The notes beneath the pieces were generated by a model, which saw only the letters and a list, made by a program, of their open reading frames with translations, made no database searches and was not told the DNA's origin. Below are positions 1 through 6,864 of a stretch of 10,503 bases of DNA, piece after piece. Made by a program: the position numbers and the translations under genes. The first letter of the stretch is position 1; every line of letters starts with the position of its first letter. The stretch is taken from contig JAJXUC010000134.1 of assembly GCA_021783435.1 (NCBI GenBank), positions 1-10,503 of the forward strand, read 5' to 3'. The stretch comes from Pseudomonadota bacterium (lineage in GTDB: Bacteria; Pseudomonadota; Gammaproteobacteria; Burkholderiales; Burkholderiaceae).

Positions 1-119
1 TGCATTACTCACCCGTTCGCCACTCGCCACCAGGGTTGCCCCCGTGCTGCCGTTCGACTTGCATGTGTAAGGCATGCCGCTAGCGTTCAATCTGAGCCAG
101 GATCAAACTCTACAGTTTA
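1..119 (-). rRNA. rrs: 16S ribosomal RNA, 5' end only (partial at window edge)
   Basis: The reverse complement carries the universal 16S 5' primer site AGAGTTTGATCCTGGCTCAG, followed by the start of the first hypervariable region and GAGTGGCGAACGGGTGAG. By alignment with E. coli numbering, nucleotide 1 of the mature RNA falls at about position 119. Only the first ~119 nt are present; the gene continues past the left edge. The sequence after the primer site, with GCTAGCGGCATGCCTTACAC, is typical of betaproteobacteria, and I read it as Thiomonas-like. The gene is transcribed leftwards, in the same direction as every protein gene in the window. Confidence 0.97.
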
Positions 120-156
120 ATCTTGGTGCCAATTAAGGCTAACTCATTTAGGAACT

Positions 157-179
157 ACGGATTTCTCCGTATTTTTTTG
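157..179 (+). terminator. Hairpin plus T7 tract in the rrn leader, oriented against rRNA transcription
   Basis: On the + strand TACGGA (157-162) and TCCGTA (167-172) form a perfect 6-bp stem around a TTTC loop, followed at once by seven T (173-179). This is the shape of an intrinsic terminator, but for rightward transcription, i.e. antisense to the 16S gene. On the rRNA strand the same bases give an A7 run before the stem, so there it could act instead in leader folding or 16S precursor processing. The stem has only three G/C pairs, so terminator strength is uncertain. Confidence 0.4.
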
Positions 180-210
180 ATGAGCGTTTAACTTGCATTT
201 TGCAATCCAG

Positions 211-235
211 TCAAACGCCCACACTTATCGGCTGC
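211..235 (-). promoter_or_regulatory. Conserved rrn leader block downstream of boxA
   Basis: Read on the minus strand this block contains CAGCCGATAAGTGTGGGCG followed by TTTGA. This is recognisably the segment that follows boxA in leaders of betaproteobacterial rRNA operons. It lies about 90 nt upstream of the mature 16S end and probably takes part in antitermination or in the folding that presents the precursor to processing enzymes. Recognition is from memory of similar leaders, not from an alignment. Confidence 0.6.
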
Positions 236-239
236 TTTT

Positions 240-250
240 TGTTAATGAAC
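240..250 (-). promoter_or_regulatory. boxA-like rrn antitermination element
   Basis: The minus strand reads GTTCATTAACA, close to the bacterial boxA consensus (TGCTCTTTAACA) recognised by NusB-NusE (S10). It sits just before the conserved leader block and directly after a small hairpin that fits boxB, so the boxB-boxA order matches known rrn leaders. Confidence 0.6.
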
Positions 251-262
251 CCGCTTTTGCGG
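251..262 (-). promoter_or_regulatory. boxB-like hairpin adjacent to boxA
   Basis: CCGC AAAA GCGG on the minus strand is a perfect 4-bp stem with an A4 loop, directly abutting boxA. Position and size fit the boxB hairpin of an rrn nut-like site. The assignment rests on position; the loop is not a known protein-binding sequence. Confidence 0.4.
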
Positions 263-289
263 CTGTTGCGCTTGCAACGAAGAATCAGA

Positions 290-319
290 ATTCTTGCACA
301 ACTTATATTCCCGAGTCAA
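290..319 (-). promoter_or_regulatory. Candidate proximal rrn promoter (P2)
   Basis: On the minus strand TTGACT (314-319) is followed after 18 bp by AAGAAT (290-295), with 5/6 and 4/6 matches to the sigma-70 hexamers. An A/T-rich tract with T5 and AATAAAA elements lies directly upstream (about 322-352) and could be an UP element, as is usual at strong rRNA promoters. It would start transcription roughly 160 nt before mature 16S. The -10 match is mediocre, so this is less certain than the distal promoter. Confidence 0.4.
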
Positions 320-424
320 GCGTAAGGTTTTATTTGGAATAAAAACTAAAACCTTGATACGTTGCCAAGCTCGGTTGCCGCTTTTGTTGGTTTTTTGCGA
401 ATCAGCAAAAGAAGCAAGAGACGA

Positions 425-453
425 ATTGTGCCTGCAGGGCTGTGGTGTGTCAA
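425..453 (-). promoter_or_regulatory. Candidate distal rrn promoter (P1)
   Basis: The minus strand has a perfect TTGACA (448-453), a 17-bp spacer and CACAAT (425-430), a 4/6 match to TATAAT. Transcription would start near 418, giving a leader of about 300 nt that contains the boxB-boxA element. Together with the candidate at 290-319 this gives the tandem P1/P2 arrangement common at rRNA operons. It lies at the boundary between the A/T-rich leader and the GC-rich, gene-free region to the right. Confidence 0.55.
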
Positions 454-1990
454 CATCTTTTCGCAACGAAAGCGCCTTACGCCCTGAAAATTGCTGGGCC
501 GGCAAAATGCCCGGCAGTAGCGCAAGACGCGCCGTCGACCCCATTGCAATGCGACCCACGCAATGCGGCAGATGTGATTTGTGCGGCTCGCAAAAATATG
601 CCAGCACCATGGCTGCGCCTTCGGCGAAGGTGGTGAGTAGCACGATGCCCAGCGTGTCTTTGCATGGCACGGAGCCGAGGCGGCGCCAGCTTTCAGCATC
701 GGCGGAGACGCCGAAACCCTATCCCTTGGCGCATGGAAGACGACGTCTGGCAACCGCCAGCCGGGAGGGTGCACAAAACTGCGCGTGCTGTAGTCACTAC
801 CGCAACATCAGGGCCAAAGTCGCGATTAGGCTAGGCAACAGGATCGTAATTTGCTCGAGAGCGCTAAGGCTCGATTGGTTGCTGGGTTGTGTGCAGCACA
901 TGCCGCAGCACTACGTCACCTTGTCTAGCGTGCTCCTACGCCGCAGGCATCAACCGGCACTGACGAGCTGATGCCACTGCAGCATCGTTTCGCCGAATAC
1001 TGACACGCGCGCGCAGGTGCCGAGTCCAGGAGATGAAGTCGACACGCTCAGAGGCCGCTGCATCGGCGCGAGGTTCGGCCGCTGTGTTTACCGGCCTGGG
1101 CAATAACTTGGCAAGAGCCTGGCCGCGAGCCGACGCACGTCAACTCAACCCCGGCCGCATGTCGGCTGTGCAAACCTTCCGCACGCCACCACGTGCAGGT
1201 AACGCTGGTTTGCAGCGACACCCGAGCTTGCAAGCCGACTGCCAACAACACCGCAGGCGCTGCTGCTGCGCCTGCGGTGCGTGCATGGGTGCCGCAAGGT
1301 GCCGCGCGTGCCCACCGTCCATGACAGGGGATGGCATGTTCTAACTGTTGGCGCCACGCATGGCGTTTGCCGGTACGCGACAGCAACTGCCAGGCACGGC
1401 ACGCAAATCGTCGCCAGCCTGGTAAATGTGGCTTTCGACGTCGTCTGCGCAGCATCTGATGAACATGGCGCAGCCCTCGCCCGGATTGCTGTGGCGGGCG
1501 CTGCGCACCGACAGCAACGACCCTGTGGACTGGCGCGGCAGCGTGGCGATTTCGGCATAGTCCGCAGGAACCAGCAACGGTGCCGCAGCAGTGAAAGGTA
1601 TGGCGACGCTAGCGTCCAGGCCATGCCACAGGCATTGGTCAGAGCGCGACATGGCGGCGCAACACCGGATGGCCGTCGACGCGGCGCTACAAGTCCGTAT
1701 CGAGAATGCGCAGTTCCTCGTCGACCTTGCGTTGGTCGAGCCCCACATGTTGCAAAACGACGGTCGCGCTGGGCTTCAGCCAGCAGCTGGGCACCCGACT
1801 GCTCGAGCGGGTTCGCATCGCCATCACCAGGAACAAGGGTGGCGGCGCACGCGACGCCGCCCACTCACTGCTCGCGCAATGCGACGATAGCAATCTGGGA
1901 AGACTCGCCTGCTGGAATGCGTGACTTCGGCTTGCATACCTGTCCCCGGAGCCTGACTGGCGGCCGCAGGGTGAATCAGGAACTGGCTCG
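454..1990. other. About 1.5 kb without a supported gene
   Basis: Open frames here on either strand are short, rich in Arg, Cys, Ser and His, lack usable ribosome binding sites, and show no family motif I recognise. I see no tRNA, insertion-sequence end or CRISPR repeat. On the minus strand a stem GCCGGGCATTTTGCCGGC (about 496-513) lies upstream of the rrn promoters and could be an old terminator. Around 1533-1622 the minus strand encodes a short stretch faintly like a LysR-type effector domain, broken in the surrounding frames. The region may be a decayed gene remnant left between the sulfur operon and the rRNA operon. Confidence 0.5.
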
Positions 1991-2008
1991 GCCGCGTTGT
2001 TTCGCGGC
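1991..2008 (-). terminator. Possible hairpin terminator after the sulfur operon
   Basis: GCCGCG (1991-1996) and CGCGGC (2003-2008) form a perfect 6-bp GC stem around a 6-nt loop, 11 nt past the stop codon of the last operon gene (the TlpA-like protein). No U tract follows on the minus strand, so it may instead be a 3' stabilising hairpin or mark a Rho-dependent end. Confidence 0.3.
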
Positions 2009-2019
2009 GAGTGCAAAGG

Positions 2020-2616
2020 TTACGTCATGAGCTGCTCGATCAGCCGTCGCATCGCTGCCGTGTCGAAATCGCGCCCGCCCACTGCTTGGCGCACGATGTC
2101 GCCGCGTGGGTCGATCAGGTAGCTGGTGGGGATGCCCATCACGCCGAAAGCATGGGCGGCGGCACTCTTGCTGTCCAGCAACACCGGAAAGGTGGGCGAC
2201 GGGCTGAGTTGGCCCATGTAGGCGAACACCTGGTTCAGGCTCTCGCCCTGGTCCAGCGCCAGCACGGCAAACGGCTTGTTCCTGAGCGAGAGATACAGTT
2301 TTTCGATCGATGGCATTTCCGCGCGGCAGGGCGGGCACCAGGTTGCCCAGAAATTCACCAGCACCGCCTTGCCGCGATAGTCTGACAGACGGTGCGGCTT
2401 GCCGTCGAGGTCGGGCAGCGTGAAGTTGGGGGCCGGTCGCGGCGGCTGCACGATGCTGAGCGCCTGATCAGGAGTCGTGTCGGCCGCCAGCGCGCTGCGG
2501 CTGGCCAAGGCCCCCAGGCCGCAGGCCGCCAGGCTCGTCAGCAGACGCCTGCGTTCAGGGTTGGGCATCGCTGCCGCATTGCGGTCCAGCAAGACGGGCG
2601 TGGTGCAGGGTTCCAT
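2020..2616 (-). CDS. TlpA/ResA-like thioredoxin-fold protein with Tat-type signal
   Basis: A 198-residue thiol-disulfide oxidoreductase. The N-terminus has ERRRLLTSLAACGLGALA at about residues 21-38, an arginine-pair motif with a short hydrophobic stretch ending in SALA-A near residue 44, fitting a Tat signal and periplasmic location. The mature part opens with the AhpC/TSA-Redoxin-like PAPNFTLPDLDGK (61-73), then the active site FWATWCPPC (89-97, Cys94 and Cys97) and the cis-proline loop GIPTSYLID (161-169). The WCPPC motif and length fit TlpA/ResA-type reductases, which keep periplasmic cysteines reduced or serve cytochrome and sulfur enzymes. The ATG at 2616 is preferred because GGAGAG (2620-2625) precedes it; an ATG at 2568 lies nearer the signal peptide but has no good ribosome site. 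The start overlaps the end of the upstream gene by 62 nt, so the two are probably translationally coupled. It is the last gene of the operon. Confidence 0.9.
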   Translation of the reverse strand: MEPCTTPVLLDRNAAAMPNPERRRLLTSLAACGLGALASRSALAADTTPDQALSIVQPPRPAPNFTLPDLDGKPHRLSDYRGKAVLVNFWATWCPPCRAEMPSIEKLYLSLRNKPFAVLALDQGESLNQVFAYMGQLSPSPTFPVLLDSKSAAAHAFGVMGIPTSYLIDPRGDIVRQAVGGRDFDTAAMRRLIEQLMT

Positions 2617-3154
2617 GTTCTCTCCAGGAGTAGTGCAGGGTGAGGCGCGTGCCGCGCGGCACGTCGAGTGTGGTGAAGCCTTGCGCCCAATCACCGGGCT
2701 GCAGGGTTTGCTGCGCCGGCAGGATGGACCAGTCGGAGCTGATGCCGTCGGGCTTCCAGCGGGCCAGCCAGTTGGTCTTGGTGATGAGCACATGTTGCCG
2801 GCCGTCCGATGTAACGGCACGCCAATCGGCTACGTCGTAGCTGATGGGCACTTTGCCGCGATTGTGGATGGAAGTGCCGAACACGCAGACACGGGCGATG
2901 GCCGCCACTGCCACCTGCGGATAGCCCATGTTCTCGTAGAACCCGCGCACGCCCTCCGGGCTGAGCTGGATCAGTCGCACGGTGAAAGCATGGCGATGGT
3001 TGGCCCAGCTCGGCTGCGCGGCGCTGGCTGCGGCCGCAGGGGTGGAGGCTTGATCTGGGGCAGACGCTGAAGCGGGTGTGGCGGCGCGGGCGGCGGGCAG
3101 GCCGCACAGCGCCGCAAGCAGAAAGCTTGTGCCGATGGATACGTTGCGTCGCAT
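2555..3154 (-). CDS. Unrecognised exported protein, possible Ig-like beta fold
   Basis: A 199-residue protein I cannot assign to a named family. Residues 1-24 (MRRNVSIGTSFLLAALCGLPAARA) form a Sec-type signal peptide with an ARA-A cleavage site, followed by an Ala/Ser/Pro-rich linker to about residue 50. The folded part (about 56-185) alternates short hydrophobic strands with turns and includes a VFGTSIHNRG-type strand (91-100), a DVADWRAVTSDGR segment (108-119) and LQPGDWAQGFTTLDVPRG (151-168). That pattern recalls DUF4352-like immunoglobulin folds, an inference only. Two cysteines remain in the mature form, Cys90 and Cys193. The ATG at 3154 has GGAGG (3163-3167) 8 nt upstream; a longer version from 3193 lacks that support. 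It starts 4 nt after the YeeE/YedE gene and overlaps the TlpA-like gene by 62 nt, suggesting the TlpA-like protein acts on it or with it. Confidence 0.75.
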   Translation of the reverse strand: MRRNVSIGTSFLLAALCGLPAARAATPASASAPDQASTPAAAASAAQPSWANHRHAFTVRLIQLSPEGVRGFYENMGYPQVAVAAIARVCVFGTSIHNRGKVPISYDVADWRAVTSDGRQHVLITKTNWLARWKPDGISSDWSILPAQQTLQPGDWAQGFTTLDVPRGTRLTLHYSWREHGTLHHARLAGPQCGSDAQP

Positions 3155-3158
3155 GCTG

Positions 3159-4295
3159 TCAGCCTCCCGATGCCGCCGTATAACCCGGAGCACCCGCCAG
3201 CGGCGCAGCGCGGCGACCGGCCTCCAGACGGATGGCCAGCCAGGCGCCGGTGAAGATGGACGCCAGCCCCAGCATCGAGCCGATGGACAGCACGGACACC
3301 CCGCTCAGGCCGTGTCCCACGGTGCAGCCCAGGCCGAGCACCGCGCCGCCGCCGGTGAGCGCCGCGCCGAACAACTGACGTGCGCCCTCGCGCCAACCGG
3401 CCAGGCCTTGCGGGCGGAAGTCACGCCGCAGCAGCGCCGCCAGCAAGGCGCCGAGCAGCGCACCGGCCACCGCCATGACGCCGAAGGTGGTGGTCTGGCT
3501 CGATGGGTGCAGCAGGACATACGCCGCATCCGACAGCGGCCCGGCGAAGGTGTAGGACTGCACGCCCAGTCCGTCCGGCGGCTGGCCCATGAACGAGGCG
3601 TCTTCGATCGCCCGCTGACCGATGGGCCCGGCGGTGAGGGTGTAGCCCGCAGCGACCACCACGCCGATCAGCACCGCGCCCAGCCACAAGCCCCAGCGTT
3701 TGCGCAAGGGCAACGCCCGCCAGCACAGCACGAGCGCCATGGCCCCGAGGGCCAGGCCCAGCACCGCATGCGCGCCGGTGCTGCCCAAGCCGAGGACGGT
3801 GGCGAGATCCTGGTGCGCCAGGCCGAAACGACGCAGATCGAGCGACCAGCCGTCGATCCACGGCGCGAACCACAAGCCGTAGAGCGAGGTGCGGCTCATG
3901 GCGTACGCGGCCAGACCCATCACCGCCAGCACCAGCACGGCCTGCAGGCTGCCCTGGCCCACGCGCACCAGGGTGCGCAGCGGGCAGCCGCGTGCCAGCA
4001 CCATGCCGGCGCCGAACAGCAGGCCGCCCAGCACATGGCGGCCCCACGGCAGCACAGGCCCGGTGTAGGCCGGGCGGCTGGGGATGAGCGTCTGGCCGAG
4101 CGCGAGCTGCAGCAGCGCCACCGCCACCAGCGCCGCGCCGACCGCGACGCCGTAGGCCGCCAGCCGCGCCGGCTTGCGCTCCAGCAGGGTTTCGCGTAGG
4201 CCGCCCTGCGGGCAAAATCGGGTAGCCTGGGCTGAAGCGCCCAGCACCGCTGCGGCGGCAAAGGCGCCCATGAGCAATTCCGTCATCGCCGTCAT
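3159..4295 (-). CDS. YeeE/YedE (TsuA-like) thiosulfate/sulfur transporter
   Basis: A 378-residue, very hydrophobic membrane protein with about nine to ten membrane segments. It carries the three cysteine motifs of the YeeE/YedE family: RFCPQGG (Cys28), ARGCPLR (Cys104) and GLGCTVGHG (Cys324). In the family member TsuA such cysteines line the path and relay thiosulfate inward; related proteins (PmpA/PmpB) accompany BigR and Blh in Agrobacterium and Xylella. Length is typical of the fused, full-length form. The ATG at 4295 has GAGGAG (4304-4309) 8 nt upstream; the other ATG 5 nt earlier runs into a stop. It sits 61 nt after the MFS gene and 4 nt before the exported-protein gene. Substrate could be thiosulfate or another sulfane-sulfur compound; the sequence does not decide. 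Confidence 0.92.
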   Translation of the reverse strand: MTAMTELLMGAFAAAAVLGASAQATRFCPQGGLRETLLERKPARLAAYGVAVGAALVAVALLQLALGQTLIPSRPAYTGPVLPWGRHVLGGLLFGAGMVLARGCPLRTLVRVGQGSLQAVLVLAVMGLAAYAMSRTSLYGLWFAPWIDGWSLDLRRFGLAHQDLATVLGLGSTGAHAVLGLALGAMALVLCWRALPLRKRWGLWLGAVLIGVVVAAGYTLTAGPIGQRAIEDASFMGQPPDGLGVQSYTFAGPLSDAAYVLLHPSSQTTTFGVMAVAGALLGALLAALLRRDFRPQGLAGWREGARQLFGAALTGGGAVLGLGCTVGHGLSGVSVLSIGSMLGLASIFTGAWLAIRLEAGRRAAPLAGAPGYTAASGG

Positions 4296-4356
4296 GGCAT
4301 GGTCTCCTCAAAATTTTGTGCGTGCAACCCGCGGCCCCGCTGAGGTTGGATCGAAC

Positions 4357-5685
4357 TCAGACAGGATGCAGGCGTGGATGGGTTTCCTCGGCGCGCAACA
4401 GCACCCACAGGCCTGAGGCCAGCAGCAGCGCAGCGGTGAACCAGAACGCGGGAGCGATCAGCCCGGCGGCCTGGGCGATGGAGCCCAGCACCAATGCCCC
4501 CAGGGCGTAGCCGGTGTCGCGCCAGTAGCGGTAGGTTCCCAGCGACGAACTGCGCCAGTTCGGATGCGAGATGTCGGCCACGGCGGCAATCAGGTTCGGA
4601 TACAGCAGCGCCATGCCCACGCCCATCACCACGGCGGCGGCCAGCCACGCGGCCATGCCCGCCACCAGGGTGACGCAGGCCACGCCCAGCGCCAGCAGCC
4701 ACAATCCGGCGACGATGGTGGGCTTGCGGCCGATGCGGTCCGACAGCGGCCCGGTCCACAACTGCGACGCGCCCCACACCAGACCGTACGCGCCTGTGAC
4801 CCAGCCGATGTCCACCACGCTCAGGCCGTGGCCGTGCAGATACAGCGGAAACAGCACCCACAGCAGCGTGTCCGCGACCTTGTTGGCCACGCCGGCCTGA
4901 CACAGCGCCGAGAAGGTGACATGGCGGAACGAGACAAACGTGAAGACTTGCAGCGAGGTCGGATGCGCGGGAAGGCCTTCGGCGAAGTGTGGCGTCGGAC
5001 CAGTGTGCTTGCCATCGGCGTGACGCTTGCTCTCGGCGCGCGCCCAGGGCAGGGTTTCACGCACCAACAGCAGCGTGGTGCCCAGGCCTGCGGCAATCAC
5101 CAGCAGGGCGAAGCCCAGCAGCGCGGGGCGCGGGCCGTAGAGCGAGGCGAGATAGCCGGTGACGATGCCCGCCAAGCCCACCGAGGCATAGCCTGCGAAC
5201 TCGTTGATGCCGGTGGCAAGCCCGCGCTGCTCGGCACGGGTGATGTCCACCTTGCTGGTCACGGTCATGCTCCAGGCGAACCCCTGGTTCACGCCGAGGA
5301 ACAGATTGGCCACCACCACCCACCACCAGTTGGGTGCGAAATCAATCAGCAGCGGAATGGGGATGGCCGCCAGCCAACCCATCACCAGCACCGGCTTGCG
5401 TCCGATACGCTCGGACCAGCGGCCGGCGACGAAGTTGAGCATGCCCTTCACCAGCCCAAAGGAGATGACGAAGCTCATCAGGTAGAGGAAGGACGACTTG
5501 GGCACGCCGAAATCCTGCCCCGCCACCACCGGCAGCACATTGCGCTCCATGCCGATGACCATGCCGACGAAGGCCACCTGCACGGCCTGCCAGATGAACT
5601 GATGCAGGTTGATGCGGATACCCTGGACATAGTCCTCGGGCGCCGCCGCAGCGACGGGATGGGTGGTGCCGAGATGGGCGAACAT
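4357..5685 (-). CDS. Major facilitator superfamily transporter in sulfur operon
   Basis: A 442-residue protein with about twelve membrane segments split by a hydrophilic central loop around residues 212-242. Motif A of the superfamily is present in both halves: GRWSERIGRKP (88-98) and GPLSDRIGRKP (312-322). The conserved RxxxR-like and GxNEF segments (GLATGINEFAGYASVG, about 155-170) point to a drug/metabolite-exporter-like MFS subgroup. The substrate cannot be read from sequence. Its place between the persulfide dioxygenase and the YeeE/YedE transporter makes a sulfur product such as sulfite or thiosulfate a reasonable but unproven cargo. The ATG at 5685 is the first in frame and the one keeping membrane segment 1, although no clear Shine-Dalgarno precedes it; it lies 34 nt after the dioxygenase stop, so it may rely on coupling. 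Confidence 0.9.
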   Translation of the reverse strand: MFAHLGTTHPVAAAAPEDYVQGIRINLHQFIWQAVQVAFVGMVIGMERNVLPVVAGQDFGVPKSSFLYLMSFVISFGLVKGMLNFVAGRWSERIGRKPVLVMGWLAAIPIPLLIDFAPNWWWVVVANLFLGVNQGFAWSMTVTSKVDITRAEQRGLATGINEFAGYASVGLAGIVTGYLASLYGPRPALLGFALLVIAAGLGTTLLLVRETLPWARAESKRHADGKHTGPTPHFAEGLPAHPTSLQVFTFVSFRHVTFSALCQAGVANKVADTLLWVLFPLYLHGHGLSVVDIGWVTGAYGLVWGASQLWTGPLSDRIGRKPTIVAGLWLLALGVACVTLVAGMAAWLAAAVVMGVGMALLYPNLIAAVADISHPNWRSSSLGTYRYWRDTGYALGALVLGSIAQAAGLIAPAFWFTAALLLASGLWVLLRAEETHPRLHPV

Positions 5686-5719
5686 GGCTGGGCTGGCGGG
5701 TGGGTGTGGGGGCGGGCCG

Positions 5720-6463
5720 CTACGCGGTCACGAGCTGGCCGGTGTTGACGGCGACGATGCGCTCCATCTCCGCCGGTCGCGGCGGAATCTGCCCGAGCAG
5801 CAATTCGACGAACTGCTCGCGCGGCAGGCCGAGCGCCGGGTTCCAGCGCTTCTCGAAACCGATCGTGGACGACGGCTTGCCCGACAGCCCCGCGCCACAG
5901 GCGCTTCCCGCCTGATGCCCGGGGAAGATCTCCAGTTCAGCGGGCAGCGCCAGCAGCTTGGCGTGCAGACTGTCGTGCAGCATGGCCGCCATGTCGCGCT
6001 CGCGTCCGGCCAAGTCGGGCCGGCCCACCGCGCCGACGAACAGGGTGTCGCCAGTGAGGGCGAACCAGGGCGCATCGCTACGGCGCCTGTCGCTCACCAG
6101 CAGGCAGACGCTGTCCAGGGTGTGGCCGGGCGTGTGCAGCACACGCACCAGCACATTGCCGACGGCGATGACCTGCTCGCCACGCAAGGCCTCGAAGTCG
6201 TACTGCACCAGCTCGCGCGCGTTCTCGTGCAGGCAGTAGGGCACGCCGAGGCGTTGCGCCAGCGCGCGCCCGCCGGAAATATGGTCGGCATGCACATGGG
6301 TGTCGATCACATGGGTGATGCAGACTTGCGCCTTGGCGGCCTCGTCGACGAACCACGACTCATCGCCTTCGACCACATCCACCGCGACCGCCTTGCCCAG
6401 CCCGCCGCAGCCGAAAAAATAAGACAGGCTCGCGTCGCGCGTCGCCAGTTGTTTGAAGAACAT
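5720..6463 (-). CDS. blh: Persulfide (sulfur) dioxygenase, Blh-type metallo-beta-lactamase fold
   Basis: A 247-residue cytoplasmic enzyme of the ETHE1/SdoA/Blh group, which oxidises glutathione persulfide to sulfite and glutathione with O2 and one iron. The metal motif THVHADH is at residues 55-61; by homology to ETHE1 the 2-His-1-Asp iron ligands are His56, His114 (TPGHT) and Asp139 (TGDTLFVG). The GAVGRPDL (144-151), FPGHQ (180-184) and LSGKPSSTIGFEKRWNPAL (193-211) segments are typical of the bacterial Blh-like type rather than of plain glyoxalase II. The start at 6463 (MFFKQLATRD) has AAGGTG at 6470-6475; the open frame extends upstream to 6610 but that part overlaps the DsrE gene and is not protein-like. 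It follows the DsrE-like gene by 20 nt, which fits relay of sulfane sulfur to this enzyme. Confidence 0.92.
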   Translation of the reverse strand: MFFKQLATRDASLSYFFGCGGLGKAVAVDVVEGDESWFVDEAAKAQVCITHVIDTHVHADHISGGRALAQRLGVPYCLHENARELVQYDFEALRGEQVIAVGNVLVRVLHTPGHTLDSVCLLVSDRRRSDAPWFALTGDTLFVGAVGRPDLAGRERDMAAMLHDSLHAKLLALPAELEIFPGHQAGSACGAGLSGKPSSTIGFEKRWNPALGLPREQFVELLLGQIPPRPAEMERIVAVNTGQLVTA

Positions 6464-6483
6464 GAGAAACACCTTTTCAACTG

Positions 6484-6834
6484 TCAGGACACCAGGTCCT
6501 TGTCGGCTTGCCCCGTCCATTGCGCCAGCTCCACCATCGTGGAGCGCCTGCAGTCGGGCATCAACTCCGTCTCCTGCAACCCGCGCGCATCCATGCAGGT
6601 GCCGCACCAAGCCACTTTGCCGCGCAGTGCCACCGTGGCCGGCATGGCCTCGATGTTGTCGTCACCCGCGAGCACCATCTGCCCACACTCGGCGCACAGC
6701 ACCGCGTCGGCCATCAGGATCGCGTGCACCTGCCGCCCCGGCTGCACGGTCAGGGTCTTTGCAAGACGCCAGGCGTTGTCGCTGCGCTCGGTGCCATAGG
6801 GCGGGTCGTTGAGGACGAACGAGAGCGTCTGCAT
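6484..6834 (-). CDS. DsrE/DsrF-like (YchN-type) sulfur-carrier protein
   Basis: A 116-residue cytoplasmic protein of the DsrE/F family, small proteins that bind or transfer sulfane sulfur on a conserved cysteine, often as oligomers. The central ILMADAVLCAECGQ (39-52) and the signature WCGTCMDARGL (76-86) are present, followed by DCRRSTMVELAQWTGQADK (94-112). There are five cysteines (47, 50, 77, 80, 95), arranged as two CxxC pairs; Cys80, just before MDARG, is the likely carrier residue by family comparison. The ATG at 6834 is preceded by AGGAG (6841-6845) with a 6-nt spacer. It lies 30 nt after the regulator and 20 nt before the dioxygenase. A role handing persulfide to the dioxygenase or from the rhodanese domain is an inference from neighbours. 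Confidence 0.9.
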   Translation of the reverse strand: MQTLSFVLNDPPYGTERSDNAWRLAKTLTVQPGRQVHAILMADAVLCAECGQMVLAGDDNIEAMPATVALRGKVAWCGTCMDARGLQETELMPDCRRSTMVELAQWTGQADKDLVS

Positions 6835-6864
6835 CGCGGTCTCCTGCTGCCGGTTGTCGTGGGA

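Noticed and set aside
242..670. A minus-strand open frame with a hydrophobic start (GIVLLTTFAEGAAMVLAYF) near the rrn promoters
   Set aside because: It would begin with GTG without a ribosome site and run through the -35/-10 elements into the rRNA leader. No family was recognised, so it may at most be debris.
294..971. A 225-codon + strand open frame over the rrn leader and promoters
   Set aside because: It crosses the rRNA promoter region, has no ribosome site or recognisable motif, and its composition is not protein-like.
3078..4199. A 373-codon + strand open frame opposite the YeeE/YedE gene
   Set aside because: Low-complexity Gln/His/Arg/Ala composition and complete overlap with a well-supported transporter gene on the other strand.
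4340..4360. Small bulged hairpin (CTGAG...CTCAG) over the stop codon of the first MFS gene
   Set aside because: Only five to seven pairs with a bulge and no U tract; not enough to call a terminator or regulatory element inside the operon.
6464..6610. N-terminal extension of the persulfide dioxygenase frame
   Set aside because: It overlaps the end of the DsrE-like gene, is not hydrophobic or conserved-looking, and the internal ATG at 6463 has its own AAGGTG site and begins exactly where Blh-like proteins begin.
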